DNA of 64,000 nt from Ascarosepion bandense (lineage: Eukaryota; Mollusca; Cephalopoda; Sepiida; Sepiidae): positions 3,388,501-3,452,500 of the forward strand of contig JBBBDQ010000403.1 of the NCBI GenBank assembly GCA_037127315.1, given 5' to 3'. The notes under the pieces were generated by a model. It saw only the letters and a program-made list of their open reading frames with translations, had not been told where the DNA came from and made no database searches. Below, in pieces: positions 54,744 to 64,000 of the stretch. The number at the start of each line of letters is the position of its first letter. The stretch's first letter is position 1. A program made the position numbers and the translations under genes.

Positions 54744-55765
54744 AATGCCAGAAGGATGTGTCTTTTCACTGGATCTATTCAACTTGTCCAGCAAGACTAT
54801 TCTGAGAACACTAGAAGTTATGCCAGGATTGGTCAATGAAGGCCACAGTTTGAACAACATAATGTACGCAGATGATACAGTGCTGACTGCGGATATGGAA
54901 ACAAAATTTCAAGACCTCATACAGAAAGCAGCTGAAGAGAGTGACAAGAAAGGATAGGAACTTCAGTTGTCTCTTCCTGATGCTCAATATTAATTTCCTT
55001 TTTCTTTCCATCATTTCCAAAACCTCATGATTGCTCATATGCTCGGTCCATGATATCCACAGCATCCTTCAGCTGCTTCAAGTTTTTCCTTCATCTTTGA
55101 TTTAAATTTTCGTACCTGCTTGATAATAAACTGCAAAAAACATCCCAAAAACACGGATGCATGGTCATCAGCAAAAAGAGCAGGCCAAAATGTCAATCAC
55201 AGGTAGGGGATACTAAAATGAAGCAGGTACAAAAATTTAAATACCTGGGACATTTTCTAACAGAAGAAGGAAAGTGTGACACAGAGCTCTAAAGGAAAAT
55301 TGGCATGGCAAAGAAAGCATTCCAGAAGTTGAGCAAAGTATTAAGACACTGGAGACTTTTACTAGAAACAAAGAAGAGAGTACTGAATTGCTATGTGATA
55401 TCAGTTCTTCAATATGGCAGTGAATGTTGGACAATATAATCAAAGATGAAGGAAAAACTTGAAGCAGCTGAAGGATGCTGCGGATATCATGGACCGAGCA
55501 TGTGAGCAATCATGAGGTTTTGGAAATGATGGAAAGAAAAAGAAAATTAATATTGAGCATCAGGAAGAGACAACTGAAGTTCCTAGGACATGCAATGAGG
55601 ACGGAGGGCTTGGAGAACCTGATACTAACAGGCCAGATAGAGGGAAAAGAAGATAGAGGAAAGCAGCGGATAACATATTTGAAGGGCATGAGCAGATGGA
55701 TGACAGAACAGGGGTTACATGGTTTTACAGGAGAAAGTGTGCTGAGAGCCACCCCAAAAATATAA
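54744..55765 (+). mobile_element. RTE-like LINE, RT domain with an internal inversion
   Basis: It opens P-E-G-C-V-F-S-L-D-L-F-N-L and has Y-A-D-D-T at 54865-54879, the RT catalytic motif. At about 54956 it switches to an inverted copy of the C-terminal region (54956-55105 is the reverse complement of about 55440-55585). It then resumes with K-Q-V-Q-K-F-K-Y-L-G-H-F-L-T-E-E and continues to the C-terminus. The element is dead. Confidence 0.85.
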
Positions 55766-55894
55766 TCAAAATTATACTAATTATTCGGTTAACAATACAA
55801 TTATAATAAAATATAATGTTAATAATGTAGGAAAATTATTCGGTCAAGTACAATTATAATACAATATAACGTTAATAATTTAAAAAACCATATA

Positions 55895-55982
55895 TATGTA
55901 CACATGCAACTCACACAAACATGTAAATGCGTACACACACATACATGCACATGCATATATATGTACATACATATATGTACAA

Positions 55983-56053
<71 letters not shown>

Positions 56054-56055
56054 AA
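55895..56055. repeat. (CA)n-(TA)n compound microsatellite
   Basis: Degenerate ACATGCACAT, then (CA)n and (TA)n. Long frames on both strands here are simple-repeat artefacts. Confidence 0.95.
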
Positions 56056-56229
56056 TACACATATATACACACATATACCCGCAAAAAACAAATATGTAAG
56101 CAATACCATATATAAACCTGTATATATAAAAAAATCATCGACACATATAACAATGGTGTACAAATAAACAATAGATATTCCGTAAGATAGTGTGATGTGT
56201 GTAAAGTCTTCAGAGGAATAAATGAGGGC

Positions 56230-56690
56230 TAAAAATTTAACATAATTTGAAGCGGCTTCTATGTCGATATTTAAAAACTCGTTCCCTCCTCAGATTCAGC
56301 AGGTCCAATTGATTTTTGTGCTTGATAATAGTAATTTTTTCATCAAGGCATAAGTGACAGCAATCTTTGAAGTTGATGGGTGTGTTAGATTTTTTTACAA
56401 TATTTTATTTAATCAGGTGTTAAGTTCCTGTTTTTCAATGAGCAGAGATATTTGGATAGAGATGTCTGGTTTCTTAATTCAGGGTTGGAAAAGGAGTGTG
56501 TGTGATTGTATAACTGTTGCTTCCAAGCACCTGTTGAAATACCAATGTAGTATTTCTTCATGATTTTCTTTTCTTTTGGGTATATCATAGCTTGATATAC
56601 CACCCCTTCTGTCATACATTCTCCACCCATAGGATACTCAGTTTTGATTCTACAATTGCATTTAAGTGTATGTCTAGTTGTATCTGTTAT
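56230..56690 (-). mobile_element. Penelope-like element, GIY-YIG region
   Basis: The minus-strand frame 56630-56409 reads V-V-Y-Q-A-M-I, K-K-Y-Y-I-G-I-S-T-G-A-W-K-Q-Q-L-Y-N-H, then S-L-S-K-Y-L-C-S-L-K-N. This is the GIY-YIG layout (Y-Y-I-G, R/K-rich helix with N-H, S-K-Y-x-W/C-x-L) at the C-terminus of Penelope-like elements. Upstream RT is not present. Confidence 0.75.
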
Positions 56691-56709
56691 GTCTTCTGAA
56701 TGACCAGGT

Positions 56710-58910
56710 AATAACTAACACTTGGTTCCAAGAGTACCCAAGAAGACTATGGACATGGAAGAGTCCAGGAGGGAAAATTAGAAATCAAATTAATTTTGTT
56801 ACTATCAACAAGAGATTCAGAAATGCAGTCTTTCACTGAAAAGCCTATGTAAGTGCTGACTGCGGAAGTGACCATATACCAGTTTTATGCAGACTAAGGA
56901 TAAAACTAAGGCAATTAAAGAAACCTAACACAGTCTTAAGACGGCAGTACAATAGACTCATGAATGACTCAAACTTTCAGGAAATGAAAGACAGTGTGAA
57001 AATAAAATCGGAAGGTCAAATTAGAAATGGAAGTTCAACATGGGATGCACTAAGAGTGTCTCTAGGGACATTGGTGAACAACATCATTCCTAAGAAAAAA
57101 GTATGTCGGAAGAAAAATGAATGGATCACTGAAGAGATACTTGGCCTGATGCAAAAGAGACAAAAAACAATGCCAAAATAAGGATCAAAATACAAGAAAA
57201 TACATGAGAAAATAAGGAAAAAATGTACAGGCTAAAGAAAGATGGCTCAACGATAAATGTGCCAAAGTACAGAGACTAAGCATCACAAATAATGGTGATA
57301 TGCATAAAAAAATAAAGGAACTAACAGGACAAAAGACCAGCTCAGTAACAGAATGAATAAAAGCAAAGGACGATACACTCATACTAGGAAAAGAAAAAAA
57401 TACTTCAGAGATGGAATGAGTACATTGCTGATCTCTTCCACAACATTTGAGAGCAAATAAAAATACACAAAAATACAGATGGACCAGATCTATTAAAAAC
57501 TGAACTGGAATTAGCAATAACTGAATTAAACAGAAAGTGTCAGGACCTGATGTGATCGTCATAGATATGTTGATGCCCTTAGAAGACTTTGGCATAGACA
57601 AGCTCACAGAAATAATAAACAAAATCTACAAAAGCAACAGTATATCGGAGGACCTAAGCAGATCAATTTTCATAGCACTACCTAAAAAGCCAGGTGCAAA
57701 GAAATATGAACTCCACTGAAGAATCAGTTTAATGAGCCACATAACAAAACTCATCATCTGGATTCTGATGAACAGGGTACACAAGCAGAATTGGCCCAGA
57801 GAAAGGACAAGAACAATGTGGCTTTGTTAAAGATACCGGATCAAGGAATATAATATTTATGCTCAGAATTCTATCTGAAAGAGCAATAGAAATGCAGAAG
57901 GAACTATATCTGTGCTTTATAGACTACACAAAGGTATTTGACCCTATAAAGACTTGATAAAAATGCTTGACAACATCAATATTTTCAGAAAAAATGTTAG
58001 GATAATCAAGAATATCTATTGGCAGAAAACTGTTTGCATATGGATAGGAAGTGAATTCAGCAGGTATACAAAAATAGAAAGGGGCGTAAGATAAGGATGT
58101 TTTTTCTCAGTGGGTTTATTCAACCTGTATAGTGAAACAATTATGAGTGAAATAAAAGCCTTGCCAGGATTCATCATTAGTGGTCATAATCTCAACAGTG
58201 TAAGATACATGGATGACACAATGCTGATAGCAAATATGGAAAGAAGAATACAGGACCTCCTACAGAAGGCAGTAACAGAAAGTAAAAAGAAAGGACTAAG
58301 CATAAACTTAAAAAAAAACTAAATATATAGTCATCAGCAAAAAGAAGGCCCCAAAATGTGAGCTGCAGTTCAAAGAAACTAAAATAAAACAAGTAAAGAA
58401 ATTTAAATACTTGGGAAGTGTTCTGACAGAAGATGAAAAGTGTGACGTTGAGATCCAAAGATGCATTGGCATGGCCAAGGATGCATTTCAAAAGCTAACC
58501 CGAGTACTTAAAGACAGGAAAATCTTATTGGAAACGAAAAAGAGAGTGCCGGATTGCTATGTGATATCTGTTCTTCTGTATGGCAGTTAATGTTGGACGA
58601 TCTCCTCAAGGATGAAGGAGAGGTTTAAGGCAGCAGAAATGTGGTTTTACAGTAGGATGCTGAGGATAACATGGAATGAGCATGTGACTAATGATGAGGT
58701 GTTGGAGAGGATGTAAACAGGGAGAAAACTCATAATTAGCATAAGCAGATAGATAAGGCTTCTGGGACATGTAATGAGGAAGGAGAGCCTGAGAAATTTA
58801 ATACTCACAGGATGGATAGAGGGAAAGAGATACAGGTGAAAGCAGCGCAAGATGTGATAGACCATGATTACCTTCATCCTGAAGGGACATGGCACATGAA
58901 AAAGAAGAAA
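56710..58910 (+). mobile_element. RTE-like LINE, endonuclease end through RT C-terminus
   Basis: This is the longest LINE copy. It begins in the endonuclease domain (S-D-H-I-P-V at 56867-56884, a conserved motif of APE-type endonucleases). It continues through a linker (W-I-T-E-E-I-L) and RT motifs (S-G-P-D-V-I-V-I-D-M-L; S-I-F-I-A-L-P-K-K-P-G), a Y-M-D-D-T catalytic motif at 58206-58220, F-K-Y-L-G-S-V-L-T-E-D, and the usual C-terminus with E-M-W-F-Y-S-R-M-L. Many stops and frameshifts. The tail grades into (ATCT)n. Confidence 0.9.
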
Positions 58911-58912
58911 TA

Positions 58913-58932
58913 TCTATCTATCTATCTATCTC
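58913..58932. repeat. (CTAT)n at LINE tail
   Basis: Short tetranucleotide run just after the LINE end. Confidence 0.8.
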
Positions 58933-59204
58933 AAACTGTTTCTATATATCTATTTACCTATCACACTATATCCATTTATTTTGTCTGTTCAAGTAATTTC
59001 AACCATAATCACAAAGACACATATTCATTCTTGCAAATGACTGAGACTGATTTGAAGTACTTGAATATGTAACAATATGAACATGGACTTCAGCCACTTT
59101 ATCCCTAATTTTGATTAGAATGGACAATAAATTATTCAATGATGCAGAAAATACAATAAAATATGAAACAGGAAGATCTTGTCATTTTCTTTTAGTCAAA
59201 CTTC

Positions 59205-59375
59205 TTTGGATATATATATATATATATTAGTCATTCACATACAAGCCTGTTTTGCTGTATCATAGCTCATCAGTGTGGCTAGACATCCACTTGCTTCCAG
59301 CCGGAATTGAAACTTGACTGATTTGGTGTCAGTCAGAGTCTCTACTCACTAAGCCATGGGCACATGGAATACATC
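59205..59375 (-). repeat. tRNA-SINE with hammerhead-like 3' region, copy 1
   Basis: Sense (minus) direction: a tRNA-like head with A box TGGCTTAGTGAGTAGAG and B-box-like AGTTTCAATTCC. Then comes ATGTCTAGCCACA, then CTGATGA (59273-59267), helix II GCT/AGC around ATGATAC, then AAAAC and a (TA)n tail. This is the order of hammerhead core elements, but the position expected to be G of GAAA is A. CAAG and CTTG on either side could form helix III. Copy 2 is at 63555-63708. Confidence 0.55.
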
Positions 59376-59474
59376 CTGATAATGTGAAAAGTACTGGAGT
59401 TGAGCTGCCAGGTCGGGACCAATCACAATGCATATTCTCCTCTGGAGAATATATATTTCGTATGTAAATGCAAT

Positions 59475-60068
59475 TTAAAATATTGCATTTACATATGAAA
59501 TATATATATTAATAAAGGTTTCATTGAATAATATATACAAGTTCTGTCTATTTATTTTGTGTAAGATCCGTTCGTATGATCTGATTAGCTTGATAGTGTT
59601 GTCATGGAAAGACGACAAGAAATCGCAATAATTGTTGATTTTTTTATCAGGTCTGAGCTTTCGGCTTACATAAGCCATTATCAAAGGATGAACATTTAAT
59701 GTTCAGTGAACATAGAACATTTAAATTATTATTAACAGAGTGGAGTTATACAGGTCCATTTTTTGTGTTGCACATGGCTGTAGGCCAAGAAGGAATGGTG
59801 GTAGTTGGTTTTTGGTCAATTGAGTGTATAGTGGCATGAGGGATTGGTCTGGGAACTGCTGCTACTATGGTGTAGCGGGTAAGTATAATCACTATGACCT
59901 CTCCCGTAGATTATAGACATTGAAGTATTTTAGTAGAGGTGTCAAAATTTATTTTATTTAGGCTAGGTTTAAACTGTTTGATGTAGATAGCTTCTAGAAT
60001 TTTAAGTTTTCGTTTATTATTTTCTTGTCTAAGTATATGCGTATTTTCAACAAGTGTTTTCCTATATA

Positions 60069-60085
<17 letters not shown>
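59475..60085 (-). mobile_element. Penelope-like element 3' end with hammerhead-like repeat
   Basis: On the minus strand about 60080-59920 encodes the post-GIY-YIG tail (N-T-H-I-L, then K-I-L-E-A-I-Y-I-K-Q-F-K-P-S-L-N). After about 200 bp comes a motif TGATAA, GGCTTA, a short loop, TAAGCC, GAAA (59686-59659). It resembles a hammerhead core with helix II intact and one core base changed. This order matches Penelope-like elements, where the ribozyme lies in the terminal repeat. Confidence 0.6.
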
Positions 60086-60099
<14 letters not shown>

Positions 60100-60431
60100 C
60101 TGTAAATTCAGATAAAACTTATTGGGGAATTAGCCATTTTCAACATGCCATTTTAAGTCATGCATTCTTCGACCCCTTATAAACAGAGAATGAGAAAAGA
60201 TTCTAAGCCCAGATGTTAGCTTAGGTAAAGGAAGGGGTTGGGATATATTGGGTTTATTTGGGTTAGGCTAGGGGAAAGGATTTGGTAGTAATTTCCTCTT
60301 TGGTAGTGGGAGGTATATGACTTATATATACTTGTAATATGTAACTGTTTGCTTGTATGAGACAGATCCTCAATTTTTATTTTTAAGAGTTATGACAATT
60401 ACAGTGGCACATGGAGATGATCAGATTGAAA

Positions 60432-60433
<2 letters not shown>

Positions 60434-60465
<32 letters not shown>

Positions 60466-60610
60466 TTAAGACAAATGCAACAATGTTTATATCATAATAT
60501 GTAACTGTCTGCTTGTGTGGAGCCAATCCTCATAATTAAATTTGAGGATCAGTCCCACATAAGCAGACAGTTACATATTACAGATATTAACATTGTTGCA
60601 TTTGTCTTAA

Positions 60611-60652
<42 letters not shown>
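60434..60652. mobile_element. Fold-back (MITE-like) element
   Basis: ATTTAAGACAAATGCAACAA (about 60465) pairs with TTGTTGCATTTGTCTTAAAT (about 60593). Continuing inward, AATATGTAACTGTCTGCTTG pairs with AAGCAGACAGTTACATATTA. The two arms of about 100 bp meet at about 60538, and both ends run into (TA)n. A related half lies at about 60335-60400. Confidence 0.85.
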
Positions 60653-60832
60653 CAGTCTGTTGCAAATTTTTCTATGTCAGTCTGTTTTACTCTCTCTCTC
60701 CCTATCTCAATTCATTTCATTGTGTTCATCTGTGTCTATTCATATTGAATATACATATATATTAGATTTACATTTCTAAATATCAAAATAAAATGCAGGT
60801 TTTTCAAGACATTTGTATATTTTTACTTTCAG

Positions 60833-60853
60833 TTAAACAAAAGTGGAAGAACT
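60833..60853 (+). CDS. Possible further micro-exon, 21 nt
   Basis: TTTTTACTTTCAG precedes 21 nt and GTAAGC follows, again phase 1 on both sides. It would read V-K-Q-K-W-K-N. It lacks the V-P...E pattern and lies 14 kb beyond exon 8 amid transposons, so it may be a chance pair of splice-like sites. Confidence 0.2.
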
Positions 60854-60896
60854 GTAAGCATTTTATATCTATCTATCTTTCTCCCCCCCCTCTCTC

Positions 60897-60897
<1 letters not shown>

Positions 60898-60955
<58 letters not shown>
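60898..60955. repeat. (CA)n-(TA)n microsatellite
   Basis: CA run followed by TA run, ending at the SINE tail. Confidence 0.95.
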
Positions 60956-61265
60956 CAGTCAGTCAGTTAAGTGCCATACATGATACACGCTTGGGCGATC
61001 ATGTCTCCAAAGAGTCATGACTGACTGGGCAGAAGATTATCCCGCAGTAGGTTACCATTGCTTTCTGCGGTAGACTGGTTGCCGACCAAGGCTATAGAAC
61101 CCAATCTGTCCTGCTATTTAACCCATAACTGGAAGAAATAGACGGGTTAATACCTTTCCCAAGGGTATTTGCGCGTAAGTGAATGCAATGAATTCAGCTG
61201 GAATTTGACCTTGGCTCCCTGATTTCTCATTCCGCGTCGATATCCAATGCACCACAATGCACATC

Positions 61266-61270
<5 letters not shown>
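60956..61270 (-). repeat. tRNA-derived SINE, near-consensus full length
   Basis: Tail CAGTCAGTTAAGTGCCATAC at the left, head at the right. The minus strand reads TGTGGTGCATTGGATATCGAC (A-box region) and GGTCAAATTCCAG (B-box region). About 310 bp. (TA)n flanks both sides, so it sits in a TA microsatellite. Confidence 0.95.
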
Positions 61271-61304
<34 letters not shown>

Positions 61305-61444
61305 TGTAATTATGAATTACAATTAATTCATAACTATATAATTTTATTAAACTCTATAATACTCATTATATTGAGCACTGTTCATAATAAAATATATGCC
61401 AGAGCACTCAAAATAAAAAAAAACCTTGAGTCCTCTTCACCTGG

Positions 61445-61445
<1 letters not shown>

Positions 61446-61487
<42 letters not shown>
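61446..61487. repeat. (TA)n microsatellite
   Basis: Uninterrupted TA run; another lies at 61268-61301. Confidence 0.95.
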
Positions 61488-61489
<2 letters not shown>

Positions 61490-62270
61490 TACAATAATAG
61501 TAACAGATCTATGTCATTCTAAATTTTCACTTTTTGATATTTTCTACGATCTTCATGCTCGAGAGTATGCGGATATACATGTATAGTTATTTTTGTTAGG
61601 TTTACTAGTGTTTCATTTCATCGTAATTTTTTAATTGCCTTTCATAATTAGGTAAAAGTCAATATTAATAAAGCAATGTATATAAAAATACAGTTATTGT
61701 TTCAGTAGTGAAGATGCCTTATAAAAGCAAATCAAACTATTAAGTGATATGAAAATTTAATTAGAAACCAAAAAAAAAAAGATTACCGAACTGTTATGTC
61801 ATGTCATTCTAAATTTTGTTTGCTATTTACTATGATTTTCAAGTTCTAGGGTGTATCATCGATGAGAACACGTGATAATTGGACAGCACAATGTCTGGTG
61901 AATACCGTGGGGGGATATGGTTTCCCATTTAAGCATTTCCTAGAAGGTTTTCACCCCTGTTGTCATGTCGCAAAACTACTGTCATATCTCTGCTCATATA
62001 GCAGCCATTTTTCCTTCAGAGTTTAGCTTAAACACATCAGTCGTAGTTGATAGTGATCTCCCATGATGGTTTCAGTCGGTTTAAGCAGCTTATAACAAAC
62101 TACACTCAGCTGATCCCACCAAATGCAGAGTGAAAGCTTTGACCCATAGTTATTCGGCTTTCCCAGGGATGTTGATGCATGGCTGACCTTACCCCATGAT
62201 CTTCTACACTTAGGGTTCTCATGGGGTATCATAACAAAGTTTATTTTTTATGGGCTTTAATGAAAACATT
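61488..62270. other. Unassigned DNA
   Basis: No gene is recognised. Composition becomes less AT-rich from 61900 to 62230. A 69-codon minus-strand frame there has no supporting motif. Confidence 0.4.
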
Positions 62271-62282
62271 TGAGTAAAATAG

Positions 62283-63087
62283 TTGGTTGGTTGTTTTGTT
62301 TTTATGCCAAATCAACTTCAGCAGGTCATTTATTGCCAACTAAACTTTTACTTATTTATTGCTGGTAATACCTTTTTCTTTCAACCATTTATTGCTTTTT
62401 ATATAAGTTTTTGGGTCTAGTAATACATTTTTCTTTTTGAGTATTAAGATTCATTGGGATTTGTTTTTTTTTTTAAGAGCAGGGTCCCCAAGTTGTTTAA
62501 CCCATAACTGAAGGGAAGGGATGGATTAATACCTTTCCCAAGGGTCAGTCAGTTAAGTACCATGCGCGATACACGCTTTGGGCGATCATGTCTCCAAAGA
62601 GACATGACTGACTGGGCAGAACATTATCCCGCAGCAGGTTGCCATTGCTTTCTGCGGTAGACTGGTTGCCGACCAAGGCTATAGAACCCAATCTGTCCTG
62701 TTATTTAACCCATAACTGGAAGGAAGATACGGATTAATACCTTTCCCAAGGGTATTTGAGCGTAAGTGAATGCGAGAAATTCAACTGGAATTCGAACTCG
62801 GTTCCCCGATTTCTCATTCCGAGCCGATATCCACTGCGCCACAACACACATCCCAAGGGTACCAGTGCTTAAGTGAATGTAGTGTATTCAACTGGAATGC
62901 AAATTCGGTTCACCGATTTCTCTTTCCGAGCAGATATCCACGGTCCCACAATGCACATCCATCACTATACGCTTACAGCACCTGGTATTCCCAAGCAGTC
63001 ACCAATCTAAGTACTGACCAGGCTCAACGTTGCTTAACTTTGGTGATTGAGCGAGAACCAGTGTATTCAACATGACAGGCCATAAGC
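62283..63087 (-). mobile_element. 5S-tRNA chimeric SINE, full length, with nested SINE
   Basis: In the sense (minus) direction it starts GCTTATGGCCTGTCATGTTG and runs through a complete 117-nt 5S rRNA-like head (with AAGTTAAGCAACGTTGAGCC and CTTGGGAATACCAGGTGCTG). A joiner GTATAGTGATGGATGTGCA leads into a tRNA-like head (GTGGATATCTGCTCGG, then GAATTTGCATTCCAG), a unique body and an AACCAACCAACT tail. The perfect 12-bp direct repeat TGAGTAAAATAG flanks it (62271-62282 and 63088-63099). This fixes both ends and proves transposition as one unit. Without the nested SINE it is about 490 bp. Confidence 0.92.
62545..62851 (-). repeat. Dominant SINE nested in the chimeric SINE
   Basis: A near-consensus full copy bounded by TCCCAAGGGT on both sides (62536-62545 and 62851-62860), its target duplication. 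It is younger than its host element. Confidence 0.95.
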
Positions 63088-63099
63088 TGAGTAAAATAG

Positions 63100-63540
63100 A
63101 GATTAGCATATGTAACTGTATGTACATATATGTGGACCCAAGCAAGTATATGTGATGGTGTTGATATGTAGGGTTATATAGAGCCTATGAGTGAGCAGTA
63201 TAATTGATTCATGTTTATTTTTTGTGCCTGTTCTTGCATTCTTCAGAGCAGAGATTGCTTTGTTTTGATTGGTCCATCTTGTCTTTGTAACAATGCCTCC
63301 CTGATTAAGGCGGGTTTGGCTACTCTTTTAACCTTTTAAAACCCTCAAAATTGTTATTGAATTCATCACTCGATAAACATGGATAGTATTGAAACAAAAT
63401 GTCTATTTTTGTAGTGATATTATAACATATTTATGTAATAAATTCTAAATAAATATTATTAGCTCTACTTTGTATTGAGCACTTTTTTAAGAATAGTGTT
63501 TCTTTGGATAAGGAATATTATTCCATCCATACCTATCCTA
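63100..63540. other. Unassigned DNA
   Basis: No gene or element is recognised. Confidence 0.4.
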
Positions 63541-63554
63541 TACTCATGTGTGTG

Positions 63555-63708
63555 CATATATATATATATATATCCGCAGGCAAATCTATTTTGCTGTATC
63601 ACAGCTCATCACTACAGTCAGACTTTGATTGCTTTTGATCCAGGATTGAAACCCAACAGAATTGGCATCAGTCGGCAATACTACCTCTGAGCTATGGGCG
63701 CTCGGTAG
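63555..63708 (-). repeat. tRNA-SINE with hammerhead-like 3' region, copy 2
   Basis: Sense (minus) direction: CGCCCATAGCTCAGAGGTAG (A box) and GGGTTTCAATCCTGG (B box) are close to intact tRNA consensus. Then come AAAGTC, TGACTGTAG, TGATGA, helix II GCT/AGC around GTGATAC, AAAA, and a (TA)n tail. GCAATC before and GATTTGC after could form helix III with one bulge. Order and spacing equal those of copy 1. Confidence 0.6.
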
Positions 63709-63784
63709 AAAAGGCAGACGTTTTTATGTGTATATTATCATTATACTGGCCCAATAGCCAGAGTGCTTTAATTAATTACTGAAT

Positions 63785-63785
<1 letters not shown>

Positions 63786-63830
<45 letters not shown>

Positions 63831-63882
63831 CAAGCAGGAATAATAAGATAGATAGATAGATAGATAGACAAGCAGGAATAAT

Positions 63883-63929
<47 letters not shown>

Positions 63930-63936
63930 CAGTAAT

Positions 63937-63984
<48 letters not shown>

Positions 63985-63993
63985 CAGGCAGGA
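63786..63993. repeat. (GATA)n array with spacers
   Basis: Long GATA runs are interrupted by CAAGCAGGAATAATAAGATA-type spacers three times. It continues towards the window end. Confidence 0.97.
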
Positions 63994-64000
63994 ATAATGA

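Noticed and set aside
55819..56171. Overlapping frames on both strands around the CA/TA run
   Set aside because: They are simple-sequence translations (Thr-His and Ile-Tyr alternation).
62971..63087. Functional 5S rRNA gene
   Set aside because: It lies inside target-site duplications of a retroposed SINE, is joined to a tRNA-like part and has several changes, so it is a SINE head rather than an rRNA gene.
63640..63708. Functional tRNA gene on the minus strand
   Set aside because: A and B boxes are good but the cloverleaf acceptor stem does not close, and the same body and tail follow in a second copy, which marks a SINE.

Overview
This is animal nuclear DNA, AT-rich, intron-like and dominated by repeats. 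It has no long intact host gene. The tRNA-derived SINEs with a TGGTGCAGTGG A-box, RTE-like and CR1/Jockey-like LINEs, Penelope-like and Tc1/mariner elements, and many long (TA)n and (GATA)n runs together suggest a coleoid cephalopod, most likely an octopus. That assignment is inference from the repeat landscape, because no species-diagnostic gene is present.

The only host coding signal with consistent structure is a chain of micro-exons on the + strand at 3169, 9858, 18268, 22183, 40901, 41430 and 45755, plus a broken one at 46553. Each intact exon is 24 or 36 nt, has a T-rich tract and AG before it and a good GT donor after it, and has phase 1 on both sides. They therefore join without a frame break, in any combination, into a V-P-x-x-K-E-I-E type repeat resembling the PEVK springs of titin-like proteins. 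The introns (0.5-18.7 kb) hold almost everything else.

Layout: 0.2-2.7 kb, LINE and SINE debris with a long palindrome. 3.2-10.8 kb, exons 1-2, a tRNA-Leu-like SINE pair, two Tc1 elements and two copies of a promoter-like (LTR-like) repeat. 11.2-14.2 kb, a 19-bp satellite. 14.4-22.2 kb, LINEs, a 5S-tRNA chimeric SINE, a mariner remnant, a SINE/hairpin array and a deleted Tc1, with exons 3-4. 23.3-26.3 kb, a second 19-bp satellite and a second SINE/hairpin array. 27.4-36.1 kb, a Penelope fragment with a hammerhead-like core, then a 6.3-kb 28-bp satellite interrupted by SINEs. 37-50 kb, transposons, a LINE with an amplified 3' region, exons 5-8 in duplicated introns, and a LINE-fragment/hairpin array. 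50-64 kb, RTE-like LINEs, a satellite built from a SINE fragment, Penelope remnants, tRNA-SINEs with hammerhead-like tails, a full-length chimeric SINE with a perfect 12-bp target duplication, and a terminal GATA array.

A recurring theme is that parts of transposable elements have become tandem arrays: a SINE tail, a SINE middle, a LINE 3' region, LINE coding fragments, and the core of an unknown interspersed element. In two unrelated cases the spacer carries the same AGTGGGGGATCAGTT hairpin.
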